Assembly: GCA_021464415.1 (NCBI GenBank)
Contig: CM038470.1
Coordinates: forward strand, 31,734,122-31,798,121
Direction: 5' to 3'
Source: Lonicera japonica
Taxonomy: Eukaryota > Streptophyta > Magnoliopsida > Dipsacales > Caprifoliaceae
DNA: 64,000 nucleotides
In this document: one piece after another, positions 11,176-22,651 of the stretch
How positions within the stretch are numbered: position 1 is the first letter of the stretch
Layout of the letters: the number at the start of each line of letters is the position of its first letter
Notes under the pieces: generated by a model
The model's database searches: none
The model's input: only the letters and a program-made list of their open reading frames with translations
Told to the model about the DNA's origin: nothing
Position numbers and translations under genes: made by a program

Positions 11176-12340
11176 GAGTGAGTGGTTAGCTTTATGTAAA
11201 GTTATTATCATTGATCACAAACTAAGCTCAAATATGATTATGTATTATTCATTGCATTCAAACTACTTTCAAAATCAAAGTTTGATTTGAACCTCATTTG
11301 CAAAGCTATTTTTCATAAACCGATTTTCTTGTAAAAATCATATCTAATTTATCCGGTTGTTTTAATACTCAAAACCAACTCCAACATGCTTAAAATAACC
11401 CCTAGAACGCTCCCCAAGCTTTCGGTTGATTTTAGGTTTGAGTGTTCATGGATGGACAGAAGCATGTAGTCGATTACATGATTTTTGTGTGAGTCGACTA
11501 CACCATGTAGTCGATTACATGGTATATGGGTGAGTCGACTACAAGGCCAAAATCTAGCCGTTGAAAAGTTGGTAAATGTCTAATTTTGACCCATAACTTC
11601 TTGTAACCACTTCAAACGACCATATCCTTTTGCAAGCTATATATATGAGGTCTTACACACATTTTTGCACACTTGAATGATTATACAAACTCATTTTTCA
11701 TACATTCTCATTATTCAACTATTCAAGCTAATGCATTGATCATATTCATCATATTTGAGCTTAAACTTATTGATCAATCTTGATAACTCTAGTGTGAACT
11801 TTAATTGTATTCTTTAAACACTTGAGAGTTGTTATTCATTGGTGTGAGTCATCAAATAATTTGTATTAAATTGTGAGAGGTAAATCTCATAGAAAAACAA
11901 GAAGGTAAATTCCTGTTTAGCAATTTGTGAGAGGTAAATCTCATAGATTAGCAAGAGGGGTTCTTGTGTGAATATTGTGGTAAAGCAATATTTGTAAGAG
12001 TGTAGTGAGACAACAACACTTGTAGAGGTTTATTTTTCACCCGGAAGAAAAACAATATTAGTGAAACTTCTCGGAGAACTAACCGAGCGCGGACTATGGT
12101 TTGGTAAATTAAAACCGTGAGGACAAAAAGCCTTGGACTTCAAATCGGTTCAATCTTTCTTACTCAATCTCTTTATTTATTTGCTTGTTTTGGGATTGTT
12201 TGCTTGAAATTAATTATTTCCTCGATATTATTGTTTAGCTAAGTTAATTTACTTAAACTTTTTTAGAAAAGCTTTTAATTCCGCATTAAGTTTTTAAAAC
12301 CATATTCACCCCCCTCTGGGGTTGAAATCCGGCCTACACT
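11176..12340 (+). mobile_element. LTR-like repeat, copy 1 (inverted partner 44586-45691)
   Basis: Begins TGAGTGAGTGG and ends GAAATCCGGCCTACA, so it has TG...CA ends. The partner on the minus strand begins TGAGTGAGTGCC and ends TTTCCGACCTACA. Shared internal blocks: agaggtttatttttcacccg, cttctcggagaactaaccga, gcgcgga, tgaggacaaaaagccttgga (variants in the partner). Both contain runs of palindromic AGTCGACT-type sites, here at 11465-11545. No clean target duplication and no primer-binding site follow, so it may be a fragment or an old solo LTR. Copia affiliation is a guess. Confidence 0.55.
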
Positions 12341-13362
12341 ATAGATATTATTGATGTGGTAAACTCAAAAAGACTTAATAAAAAGTATGAATCATATTAT
12401 TTGGTTTGGTAAAAGTTAAACAACTTTGAAACATATAGTAATTATGATAACAAAAAGTCCAACCTAGCGAGTTTTCAACCAAACCCTAATTGGCATCTAT
12501 TTTTAATTTGTGATAGGTATAATTAATACAAATATTACTTGAATTTGGTCAATTTCGGGTTCATGTAAATTTAGCACATTAAATCCAAACCAACCATATA
12601 TATAATTATTTTTCTTTAAATAGTCATATAGTATTATATAATTACAATATATTGGTACATATCAATGCATGGTGAATATAGTCATATAATAAATACGACA
12701 ATTTTGCATTTTCAAAGTTAGCCCTCTTTCATGTCAAAGTCGGGGTCGAGTTGAACACATTTTTAGATAGGTTGAGTTTTTTACTAACCATGACCTTAAT
12801 GGCCGATATTTTTTATTTATTATGGTATGTAATAACCCAAAATATCCAAGATCATTAGTGTGATAGGAAGATCTTTGGTAAATATATAGAGATTATGACC
12901 CTAAAATCGCAATTTGGGCAACCCATTTTGAAGGAAAACCTAGGTGGTTATATATTATTAGAGCAAACTCAGGACCACTACTACATGACGTGCGGATATT
13001 ATGGGTTATATTTGTGCGGTTGACAGTGAGTCCAAATCGTTGGATGTAGCTAGTAAGAGACAAGATTGTTTATATGTAAACCCGCCTTGACGAGAATGTC
13101 AGGGATTTAACGAGGGGAGGTTATAACTACCCAAAATATTCCACATCAGTAGATATGGATTTAACGAAGGGAGGTTGTAATTATCCAAAATATTCCACAT
13201 CTTGGTAGATATGTGGGGACTATGACCTTAAAATCACAACTTGGCTAGCCATTTTGGGGGAGAACCTGGTAAACATGGGTATGTTTTAAACATAAATGTG
13301 ATTTGGGTTCTGTCAAGCTTAGGCACTTTTAAATTTAGCCTGTTAATCTCAAACATACCCTA
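12341..13362. other. Mixed repeat debris with a 53-54-bp direct repeat
   Basis: ggatttaacgaggggaggtt at about 13102 recurs as ggatttaacgaagggaggtt at about 13156, each followed by an 'acccaaaatattccacatc'-type block. A related block (aacccaaaatatccaagatc) occurs near 12834. Such lines resemble LTR debris. No gene seen. Confidence 0.45.
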
Positions 13363-13645
13363 TAAAGGAGAGCAGTCTTTTTAAGGTCTTAACGATCGTG
13401 GTTGCGATTTCCCAAAATATTGTAATAATATAACGTGTCAAGGTTGGGTAGGTTCAGTCATATAATAAATGTGATGTCTTCGAACTTTTATAATTAAAAG
13501 TCTCTTTAGCTTTGGATAATGTCAAATTGGTTATATTTTTAAAGGGGTTAAGGTTGAATCTGGCATAACTCACCTCAAACCCGACAATTAATCATCGCTA
13601 TATAATTCTCTCCAAAAGTAAACTTAATTAGAAAAAATATTCGTG
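13363..13645 (+). repeat. Dispersed repeat, copy 2 (partner 6330-6612)
   Basis: Same ordered landmarks as copy 1 in the same orientation, about 7 kb away. Ends near aacttaattagaaaaaatat. Confidence 0.7.
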
Positions 13646-14180
13646 CCGAAGGTATGGGCATCACTAGTGTATATATCAAATCAGATCAGGAATGGATTGG
13701 ATTGGTATATATTCTAATTTATTCATTAAAAGGTTTAACGTATTTGGATCAGTCGGATTCAAATAAAAAGATTTGGGATTTCTTATCATATCCAACTAAT
13801 TAGACTAGATTTAGATCAAATATCAAGTAAAAATTTGATCCGTTGACATGCTTAATAACAACTCATCTTTGTACATCAAACGATACTTGTGCAATTTTAA
13901 TATAAGTCGGTCATACAATGCAATAAAAATAAAATAGCACAAAATGGTACCTCAATTGTGTCCCATTGTGTTCTTGTATCATTATATTTTGTTAGTAGTA
14001 TCATGTCAATCCCAAACCTATTTACGGAAGTAGGATTTGTTATCCTAAAATTTAAATTTGGTTGTTAGGACTTAATAGCAAGCAAGCAATGAATTTGGGA
14101 CAAATACATATCCAACCGGGAATAATCTAGGGATATATATTTAAGGTGCATTTTTTTTAATGTGAAAAATATGTACTTTC
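13646..14180. other. Intergenic AT-rich DNA, nothing recognised
   Basis: No open frame of note, no repeat partner seen elsewhere in the window and no element ends. Confidence 0.5.
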
Positions 14181-14280
14181 TTTTGCCATGATGAATATAT
14201 TTCAACTTTTAGTGTTTGACTGTATATTTTTTTCCTTCTAGAATTATACTTTTGCCTTTGAAAGTTTTTAAAACTTACAT

Positions 14281-14725
14281 TCATACAAGATCCGGGTTTG
14301 AGCTCAAGTGATTAAAGCGCGAGTATTTATGTCATCATATAGCATAAGTTCAATTTCTAACCCCCTCTCTCTTTTCCATGAACCACTCTGATCTATTGAA
14401 ATAAATTGGTTAACACACTTATACCATTTCTTTTTCTGAAGAAAAAATAACCTACAAGGATAAGATTAAAAAATACTATAAAAGTTATTCTAGTTTCATA
14501 TCATCATATAAAAATAACACATAACGTGCAGGGAGTATGAAAAATTATACTAGAAGAAATATAGAAGTGATTAATAATTAAATATTTTTCAATCATTGAA
14601 GGTGAATGGTCATCGCACAGTAAATATATTTTATTGAATGACTTGTAAGGACTATTTTTTGGCTAAATATTAGTCAAACTATAATTATAATAGGTAGTAG
14701 AAAACCATTTGGCATTGGGTCCAAA
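14281..14725 (+). repeat. tRNA-like repeat family R, copy 1
   Basis: Starts caagatccgggtttgagctc and carries a tRNA-like head: box-A-like gagctcaagtgattaaagc, then box-B-like ataagttcaatttc, then a pyrimidine-rich ccccctctctc. The rest (aacctacaaggataagatta, tatactagaagaaatatag, aatatattttattgaatgac, ggtagtagaaaaccattt) matches the reverse complement of 17697-18170. Adjacent 14663-14863 has a minus-strand open stretch that overlaps the repeat end and shows no known domain. Confidence 0.7.
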
Positions 14726-16580
14726 AAGCAACGATGTCAAAATCTCATAAGGCCAAGATAGTATGATCCAAAATAACCCAAAAAAATTCATGCCATTGCC
14801 TTTGGCAATGAGGTATGTGATTTTTTTGGCCAAATTCCATAATCTAGACTCCTGAATATGCATTTTTACTATCTATGGTAGAATTAGATATGTTATTAAG
14901 TTGAGTTAGGAAAGTCATTTAGATTCCTTTAAATTCGGCAGAATCCTAAGAGCCAATATAGCAAAATCTCACAATTTATGCAATTTTCTATTTTGGACTA
15001 TTCCTTTTGTATTTTTTTCCCTATCTTGCATTTTTCCTTCCTATAAAAGGGCTTTTATATTATAAACATTGAAAGACAAACTATTATCGAATATGGAAAA
15101 AGATAAAACCTTAGTCAAGGTTTTATCATTTTATACGTTAATATAATTTTCAAAAAATAAATAATTTTAATTAAAGAAATTAAATAATGTAAAGTGTTGA
15201 TAAAAATAAATTAGATGAAATGCCTTTTTGAATTTTAATAAGGCATTATTTTGTGCATTTGACCTCAATTCATTGATTCAGAAGAATGTTATAATATTTT
15301 TCTTTCAGTTTGGTTTTTTTCCATTGAATTTTTCTTTAAGAAGATTTTAATGATACAACTGTCATTGAATGGCGGCATAATAGAAATCCAAGAGATAGTA
15401 TTATAAAATATTGATATGTGGACATCCTCATATCCATATGTAATGTTTAGGGGTATAGCTTGCCCACATGTATATTGTGGTATAAATGCGAATATTAGCT
15501 CATATTATATAAAGTGTAACTTGACTTACATTGATTTTGTGTATAAGTAACCAAGTTAACTTGAGGAGAGGGGTTGACCTAGTGGTAGGCAATCTCCACC
15601 CTTATCTTAAGGTCAATGGTTCGACTCATGGGGGTGGTGGAGTTTTTTTCTTTGTTTCACACACACAATTGAATAAGAAAATCTCTTTCATTGTCTTTAT
15701 CCTATTTTTTTATTATTATAATAGCATTGCTTTTTCTTTTTAAATAAAAATTGATACACAAAGGCAAAACAGACGCAACCAAAGCAACAAACTACCCCAC
15801 AAAAACAAGCCAAAAAATTTTAACTTATCTTTTCTCAGGGGGGAAGAGAGAAGCCAGGGCAACAATTTGACTAAAAGCAAGTCAATACTTGTCCTTGATG
15901 GACAATATATATATATATTTGTCATATAAGCAATAATTTTACGATATAATATCTATAGATGAAAAAATGAAAGTTCGATAATAATTTTCATGTAAATCAA
16001 ATTTAGGGTCTATTTGTTACGACAAGGAAAGCACAAACGGATTCAGCCGCTCAGGAACCAAGTTAGGATTTTTTTAAAGAGGACAAAATTAATACTAATT
16101 TTACTTTTTAAAAATTAAGAAAGAAAATTTAGTACTAATATTATTTTTATTCAAGATTAGTGAGATAAGATTAATGCTATTAGTAATTTTTACAATTAAC
16201 AAAGGGGATGGGACTTAACTAATATACACGTGTAATTTTTAAAGATAATTGTAGGTATAAAAGTGTAATTTTTAAATATTTACGGGGTAATAGCCAATTG
16301 CTCCTCGTGTCTTCATGTGGCTCTGCCACTGAACATGTTACAAGGCCTTTGATAAAAGGAACAATATCCTTGTGGTGCGAAAATCTAGAGTAAGTCTATT
16401 TTCAACTACACAGTCAAATGATTGAATAATAATTAATATTGGGCTGACTTATAGAGGAGGTTCACCTTATAAGAGAATATGGGTTAATCATCCTCTCGCA
16501 AATATAGTTAGGAGCTCGCGGTGTTTTGTATTATAATAAATGAGTTCAAATTACAAGCAAACAATATCTCTCTAACTATT
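14726..16580. other. Non-coding stretch with small element fragments
   Basis: A TATA-like cctataaaagggc at about 15040 and a SINE-like unit at 15560-15740 (listed separately). At about 16045-16333 a segment opens with cagccgctcaggaacc and closes with tgtggctctgccactg, resembling ends of short non-autonomous DNA elements. No gene. Confidence 0.4.
15560..15740 (+). mobile_element. SINE-like element with Pol III boxes
   Basis: Box A TGACCTAGTGG at 15575-15585 and box B GGTTCGACTC at 15618-15627 are close to tRNA consensus with normal spacing. The A-to-B stretch resembles a tRNA D-arm to T-arm, but no acceptor stem pairs. Downstream is tRNA-unrelated sequence ending in a T/A-rich tail (tatttttttattattataat). 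Confidence 0.5.
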
Positions 16581-17110
16581 ATATCATCACAACACTACAA
16601 TTGGAAACGTTCTAAGCCACTTAGAGCCCAAATGTCCTATATTTAGAGCTCTCTCGTGTGCTTTAGAGCTATATTTCTCTATATATCTTTCTCGAGCATT
16701 GTTCTTTGCCCTGTGGTTTTGTAGTAAAACTTTTGTAATAAAAGTTTGATTATTTTGTTGCTTGGTTGTTGTCTCTCTTGTTGGGGGAAGTAAATGCTCT
16801 CTCTATATATATGATAAAAAGAGAATCGTGTGGGAGAGCCCACAGAGCAGGTCCAAGGCCATCCCTGATCATCACCAACTTTGACCTTATTTCTCCATGT
16901 ATTCCGGTGCATTAAATACAGTTGATATACATTTAATGGAGTTGATAGGAGTTCCTGACACGATGGTTGGTTAGGGAGCTCTAGAGGTCGTTGGAAGAGC
17001 TTTGGCAGTTGAGCTTCGAAATTTAGTGTGCGAAGACAATCACCTAGGTCGAGTACACATGCTTTCTAGAGCTCGGGCTCTCTGTTGCCACTTAGGCCAC
17101 AGCTCTCAAG
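16581..17110. other. Possible DNA-transposon end with AGAGCT-rich subterminal DNA
   Basis: cactacaattggaaacgttc at about 16591 resembles a CACTA-type terminus, and agagct/agctct motifs recur on both sides (16640-16680 and 16975-17105). No matching far end is visible, so the identification is weak. Confidence 0.25.
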
Positions 17111-17114
17111 CTCC

Positions 17115-17735
17115 ATTTATGTACATTCAATGTACTCTACGGATAGAGAAATACATATAATTGAACATAGTAAAATAAGAAATTGAAAGATTTCGTTAAA
17201 ATTGTTAGTTTGGAAATTTCCCGAAAAGCTAATCATAAGTTCTTCTTGCCATCGGAACAAGAGGGCCATTATTCTCATTACTAAACTTGTTGAAGAGATG
17301 AAATATAACCAAGGTATATCTTTTTGATCAGAGGTTGAATCGATCATCAGAAGAAGAATTAGGCCAAAAATTAAAATACATTCTGGGAAAATCAAACTTC
17401 CATAAAAGAGAAGCAAATGAAAGGCTTTTATAAAAATTCTCGTAGGATCGAGAATGAAGTTTTCATTCTGTATATGCCAGATCATGAATTAGTAACTGCA
17501 TCCTATTTCCAAAATATCCCAATTGTTTTGAACTTTCCATTTTTGGAATGTAAGATTTATAGAATCTCCATGAATAGGATCAAACCTTATTTCATGGTCT
17601 TTACACGAGGTTCCTCTTTCTTAAGAATAAGAAAGTCCCCGAGAGGGGTTAGTTCAATTCGAAAATCGACCGACCTAATTGAGATAAAAAAACAAAATTG
17701 AAATGAAGAAATCGAACCAAAGCCAATGTCAAATA
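17115..17735 (-). pseudogene. ndhB: Nuclear plastid DNA: N-terminal ndhB with its upstream leader
   Basis: On the minus strand from ATG at 17485 the frame reads [13 protein letters not shown], then [54 protein letters not shown] and SVEYIECT, the first ~122 residues of the plastid NDH complex subunit 2. The match then ends at the host junction near 17115, whereas ndhB continues to about 510 residues over two exons. Bases 17486 to ~17735 resemble the plastid region upstream of ndhB (tcatggagattctataaatc, ctttacacgaggttcc on the plus strand). Substitutions such as Tyr in LLFYGS, where Asp is usual, fit decay in the nucleus. Not expected to be expressed as NDH subunit. It abuts repeat R copy 2. 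Confidence 0.9.
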
Positions 17736-18415
17736 GGTTTCTACCACCTACTCTACATGAAAGATGATTATAATTTAAGTAATATTTAATAAAAAAGTAG
17801 TTCCTACAAGTCATTCAATAAAATATATTTACTGTACAAGTACGACTCACCTTTAATGATTGAAAATTATTTAATTATTGACCACTTCTATATTTTTTCT
17901 AGTATAATTTTTCATGCTCCTTGCATTTTCTATGTTATTGTTGTGTGATGATATGAAATCAGAATAACGTTTATAGTATTTCTTATCTTATCCTTGTAGG
18001 TTATTTTTTCTTAAGAAAAAGAAAATGTTGTAGGCATGTTAAGTGATTTGTTTCAATAGATCCAAGTGGTTCGTGGGAAAGAGAGAGTGGGTCGGAAATT
18101 GAAATTGTGCACTCTACATGAATACTTACACTTCCAGCCACTTGAGCTCAAACCTGGACCTTGTATGGAAGTAATTTTTAAAAATAGAAAATAAGTTCTA
18201 AATACTTCTTTCATAATTATATTCAAGCTACGAACGCCTTATTATTTTAGCCACAAGGACAATTTTTAGATTTTTGTTCACTAAAAGGATACACTCCTTT
18301 TTTTAAATGATCAATTATATTTCTATTACAATATTTTATTTCTTTATTATCATTGGTGGTCGGTAAATCTCACCAACTATCTCCGCCACTACAGTCTACC
18401 GGAGCTCCAGACCAT
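17700..18415 (-). repeat. tRNA-like repeat family R, copy 2 (inverted)
   Basis: Reverse complement of copy 1 over 17700-18170, and of the copy at 38985-39315 over 18150-18415 (tgtccttgtggctaaaataa, gatcatttaaaaaaagga and agttggtgagatttacc on the minus strand). The three copies together suggest a unit of about 700 bp. The tRNA-like head lies at about 18120-18170. Its left end joins plastid DNA near 17700-17735. Confidence 0.7.
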
Positions 18416-18473
18416 TGTCGTATCTCCAACAAAGACACAGGAGTTCCACCATAATTTTTATGTAGTGCAAAAC

Positions 18474-20545
18474 ATGAAGATTCTGCCTCAGTTCACAATA
18501 TCTTTTTTTTTTGCTCTTCTTAATTGTCGCCTCAGTTACTATGGCTACTTCATTTTCAGATTTTGAACCCTTCGATGAATCAGAGGAACCAAGAACCGGG
18601 ACTATTTGCAAGTCTGAACGCTCTGCCGAGATTCAAAGAGAATGCAGCTCTGTTCGATTGTTAGCCTCAAAGACAAAACTCGGAAATGAAAGAATTTTTG
18701 GAATTGCTAGAGATCTCTCTTTTCAAAATGCAGAGTGGGTGCAAGAAACTAGGGGAGCACCCTTGATGCCATTTGTTGAGACTGACATGCCAAAGAACTT
18801 CTCGACCATTGGATCGCCCCTAAAACTTGCTTCTTTTACGTGATGGGCTTTGATTTTTCCCATCAAACCAATTCCGAAGTAGGTCTTTACGGGGTAATAA
18901 ATATTGGCATTACGAGAAACAGGACGTTGCATTATATGCCACAACGTTGGTCTCCATGGTTCCACACGAGTCTCGGATATTCAGATCAAACTATAGTATT
19001 CGAAGGAGTTTATGTAGAATCTGAAGATAACGAAAGTGAAGGCTTGATGTGCTTATTGGGATCCTCATTATTTCCGTTCTCAGAAGGTTTTGTAAATTTT
19101 TACGAAAATTCAATGATGTCCGGTAGCTGTGAGGAAAACCGGTAATCTAGTTTTATAAAAGACTAACGCACCCTTCTACAGTTCTACTTATTCGTTACCC
19201 GAAGAACTTCACTTTGACAAGCAGATCAATCATTGGCGAAATGAGAAGTTTGAATCAGAAATCAGACCCAAAATACTTTGATAAAGTCAATATTTTCTAC
19301 CACCTCGGTTATGATTCAAATTATCAGTTTGTATTGGACCAACTTGTGTCTAAAGCTTGCAATCTGTACTCGTACCGAGATGAAACGGTAGATAATGGGG
19401 TTCAAATTTTTAAAGGGTCACAATTCCGTAAAGTTATAAGGTCATTTGCCTCTGAATCTTTTAATATTGCCATGGACTCAAAGTGTAATGGCACGCCCTG
19501 CAACCATTTTGGCCCCTTTGTGACAGATGGAACCTATGAAGCACGGACATTCTTTAGGAGGCTACGTGTTGGGCCCGACACGTGTCGGACACTCCGACAC
19601 TCTCCGATACTCTCTCCGACACTTGAATTTAATTATAGTCTCTAATACTTGATAATTGATTTTTTATTCTATATTGCAATATCAATTAAGAATGAGGCAA
19701 CTAAGCCACTTTTTATATTTTCTTTTTATTTTCTATCATTCTATGGAACAATTTAGTCTATTTATGCTTTTTGATGGTTTAATTATGGAACAATTTAGTG
19801 ATCATGTTTTGAGTATTTGGGTTATTAATGCAATCTAGTTTCATTTTATTGAATTCTTAAATATTTACAATGTTTATTGCATATATAATTAATTAATCAA
19901 TTAAATAAGAACGTGTCGCCCCCACGTGTCGTGTCCTACATTTTGAAAAAATTGCGTGTCACGTGTCGCGTGTCGTGTCGAAACACATGTCGCGTGTCGA
20001 GTCTATGCTTCATAGGATGGAACAAATGAAATGATTGGAAAATATAGGCTTTTGATGACTAGGTTGCTTTGTATGCCCAAAGATGGTGTAAACAAGCTCA
20101 AATCTGTGAAGGTTTCTGCAGTTGTCAGACTAGTTTCTCCTGTGGAGGACCATTGGGCTACAGGAGGAAGAACGGGTCTTTCTGGAATGTCAATTTCCGC
20201 AGAGGGAGTATGGAATTCCTCAAGCCGGACAACTCTGCATGGTTGGCTGTGTTGGACTGGAGACGGGTTCAAATGGATGCGATGCAAGAATATGTTGCAG
20301 TTTCCTATGGTATTTTCAGTCACTCAACGGAGCATTGTCACTGGAATCATCTCTTGTTTAAAAAAGAGATGATTCCTACACTCCATTATTGTTTAAAAAG
20401 GAACTCCGTCATCTTGACGTTACAATGAGTACAACAAATCTTATTTATCTTACAGGTATTCGACGATAGAGTTGGCTAATGCCCTTATGAAAAGAGACGA
20501 GTATTTTGATCTATTGGGGGTATTAGTGAGGAAGCTGTAGTATTT
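18474..20545 (+). pseudogene. DUF2921-family gene fragment, frameshifted and split by a MITE
   Basis: Starts at ATG 18474 (MKILPQFTISFF); a T11 run then shifts frame into LIVASVTMATSFSDFEPFDE. Recognisable blocks follow: CSSVRLLASKTKL, FGIARDLSFQNAEWVQETRG and APLMPF; a frameshift at about 18835; GITRNRTLHY, LGYSDQTIVFEGVYVESE and GLMCLLGSS; a broken stretch; then SRSIIGEMRSLNQKSDPKYF, QLVSKACNLY and CNHFGPFVTDGT. After the MITE come the frame MIGKYRLLM, then VSAVVRLVSPVEDH, EGVWNSSS, QRSIVTGIIS and finally YSTIELANALMKRDEYFDLL. This order matches the N-terminal extracellular-type half of plant DUF2921 (PF11145) proteins, whose function is unknown; the C-terminal membrane segments are absent. 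It ends tail to tail with the next pseudogene near 20540. Confidence 0.75.
19534..20015. mobile_element. 482-bp hAT-type MITE inside the DUF2921 fragment
   Basis: Ends CTATGAAGCA and TGCTTCATAG are perfect 10-bp inverted repeats. Both sides carry the identical 8-mer GATGGAAC (19526-19533 and 20016-20023). Subterminal DNA is packed with GTGTCG/CGACAC and CACGTG motifs (19569-19621 and 19914-19999). Dropping the element and one 8-mer joins the coding frame of the host fragment without a shift, so it entered when the frame was still readable there or before much decay. No coding capacity. Confidence 0.9.
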
Positions 20546-22360
20546 GGATGTTGAAGCGTTTTCATCTTCTTGCTCGTCAAATAGGGTGTCAGCCATTCTT
20601 GATCTCTTCCTTGCTTGGTCCCAGTGGGGCCTAATCTGTGTCTCTAGCTCATCTCTCTGTCTGAACTTCCTGTGGAGTTCTCTCTCTGATGAATCACAAA
20701 TCTCTTTTTGAGCTTCAAGTCATGCCATTAGAGCACTTGCTGCTGCCTCATTTAACCTCATTTGCTGCTTATAAATCACACTCCTGCAAGAAATAATCAT
20801 GTGAGTGATTTAATAATTTGCCTAAGGTTCCAATAATATTATTGGTTGAGAAATGCTAAACACACAAAACAATCTATAAAAAGCTGATAATGTGGTGGGT
20901 AAAGTGATGTAATTAGTGGTGGGTCTCAGATCAACACATCAGTGAGTGTGCCAAATATGATGATTATAATAAAAACCCAATTTTCTATCAAACTTACTTG
21001 TGCATGGCATCTCGAACCATCTTCTCGAGCATATATCGCTCTGTACGAGGACTCGGCCTCTGCAAGCTTCCTACACTTTTCAGCGCATCTTATTTTTTTA
21101 ATCAACACCAACTCCAAGTTTTGTATGGCAACCTTTTCCTCGTCAGTCTTGTGTCTCAATTCATTCACTTCACCATCCAATTTAGATATTTCTCCCTGCA
21201 TCTTCATTGTTTCTTCTCGCTGTTTAAGAGAATCTCTGGCCATCACAATCGCCTGATATGGATTGGTTACAATCTCCGAGTTTTCATTTTCCTTATACAT
21301 ACTTGTTTTTACTCTTCACAGCTGTAATACCAGTAAAAAAATTGATGTCAGATACCAGTTTGTGGAAAAACCAACATTTGATCCTTGTTCACTAACCTAG
21401 TATAGGGGATTCTGACCGTGGTCGTCTATTGATATAGAGGTATTTCAGAGTTGACGAAGAATCAAATGATTCTCTTTGAGATACAACAACCGCAGCAGGA
21501 GCAAGGCCAACTTGTTCCTTTAATTGAGTAAAATGTTGTGGAAAAAAATGGGAATCCACTGTCTCTGAATCATTTAGTTCTTCACTTTCACCATGCAAGA
21601 ACAAATGAGAAAACGCCCTATGCCTGCTGAAAATGCAAAATTAAAGAGATCATCACCAAAATTTACCCCATTCAAAATAAATAAGTTAATAATAATGGGC
21701 TAAAAAAATTAAAATAAAAAACAGAAGACCACCTATATATCTGAAATCCGAGTTTGTTGAGGCAAAAATTGACAAGAACTGGTTTATGGATATACCCTCT
21801 TGGAAATCCCATCATGGAATGAGAAATTCCAGCTTCTTGTGCTTTCTCTTGCATATATTTCACTGTAATATCCTTAAGCTGCTTGGAACAGTCAATCCGC
21901 ACCCTACATTCCCCACAAGCAGAAACCATGAAGAGCTTTATATGTGCATTTATATTATATATGTAGATAGATATATAATTATTTGTATAGATGGTAATTT
22001 GGATTATTGATTGATATGAAGAAAGAGATAATATTATTACTGGAGCACGGAAACCAATGATCAACGTCCCAAGCAAGATGAGAAGCAGAATCAGCATAGT
22101 AATACACAACATTGCAATGTTGCAGGATCAAACCCAGTGTTCCTGTATTTTCAAAATAGTAAAAGATGACAACTATATATTAGAATTATAACTAGAAACT
22201 CCAAGTTTAATATTACAAGCAAAAGATTTTTGGAGAGAAATTATAAAAAGCACAATTCTCAATTGTTTAACCTGGATGGTTGAGCTGTTTCCACAGGAGA
22301 CCGGCGAAAATCTTGGGTTTCGCTGTGGGTCCAGCTTTCGGGTCAATAATTGGGAACATC
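20540..22360 (-). pseudogene. Broken multi-exon gene with coiled-coil region, family not named
   Basis: Exons read from high to low coordinates. ~22352-22272: MFPIIDPKAGPTAKPKIF, then AGLLWKQLNHP. ~22137-22041: LQHCNVVYYYADSASHLAWD. ~21905-21736: VRIDCSKQLKDITVKYMQEK and GFPRGYIHKPVLVNFCLNKL. ~21630-21403: HRAFSHLFLHGESEELNDSE through RPRSESPIL. ~21300-21000: a charged coiled coil (DSLKQREETMKMQGEISKLD, KCRKLAEAESSYRAI). ~20785-20560: VIYKQQMRLNEAAASALMA, stop, LEAQKEICDSSERELHRKF, HWDQARKRSRMADTLFDEQ. The final block resembles a conserved plant protein I remember without a name. Breaks seen: TGA at 20722-20720 in the last exon; a frameshift near 21040 (MLEKMVRDAMHK lies in another frame); and a donor at ~22040 reading cag|taat, as if one G were lost. 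Introns are retained, so it is not a processed copy. Confidence 0.6.
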
Positions 22361-22651
22361 TTGCAGCCTACAACCATACAAGTTTTGCAACAATTTCAAT
22401 AACAGAAGGAAGAAATCTTCTCAGAGTTCAAACCCAAATTTGCCAAGACATGGAATGTTCACAATTACATATATAGCATGCATGTCACTAGCTTTCAGCT
22501 ATACATATATTCAAAATAATTCACAGTTAAAACTGATGAGAAACTTGGAAATGAAGGTTCATGAACAGCATTCAACCCCAACCCCAAACCCATCATCTTA
22601 AATTCAAACACCTGGGAATCCACAACTTCGTCGAATATATCATGTAAATTA

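Noticed and set aside
17115..17485. ndhB as a working gene
   Set aside because: Only the first quarter of the protein is present, the match breaks into host repeats, and plastid genes do not work in this setting without further signals.
20031..20428. Second overlapping frame (20069-20428) as a separate gene
   Set aside because: The DUF2921 blocks (EGVWNSSS, QRSIVTGIIS) lie in the other frame; this one is a shadow.
21672..22112. A membrane protein starting MLCITMLILLLILLGTL on the minus strand
   Set aside because: The splice phase from the previous exon selects another frame (LQHCNVVYYYADSASHLAWD), and this frame has a stop just upstream with no acceptor that enters it.
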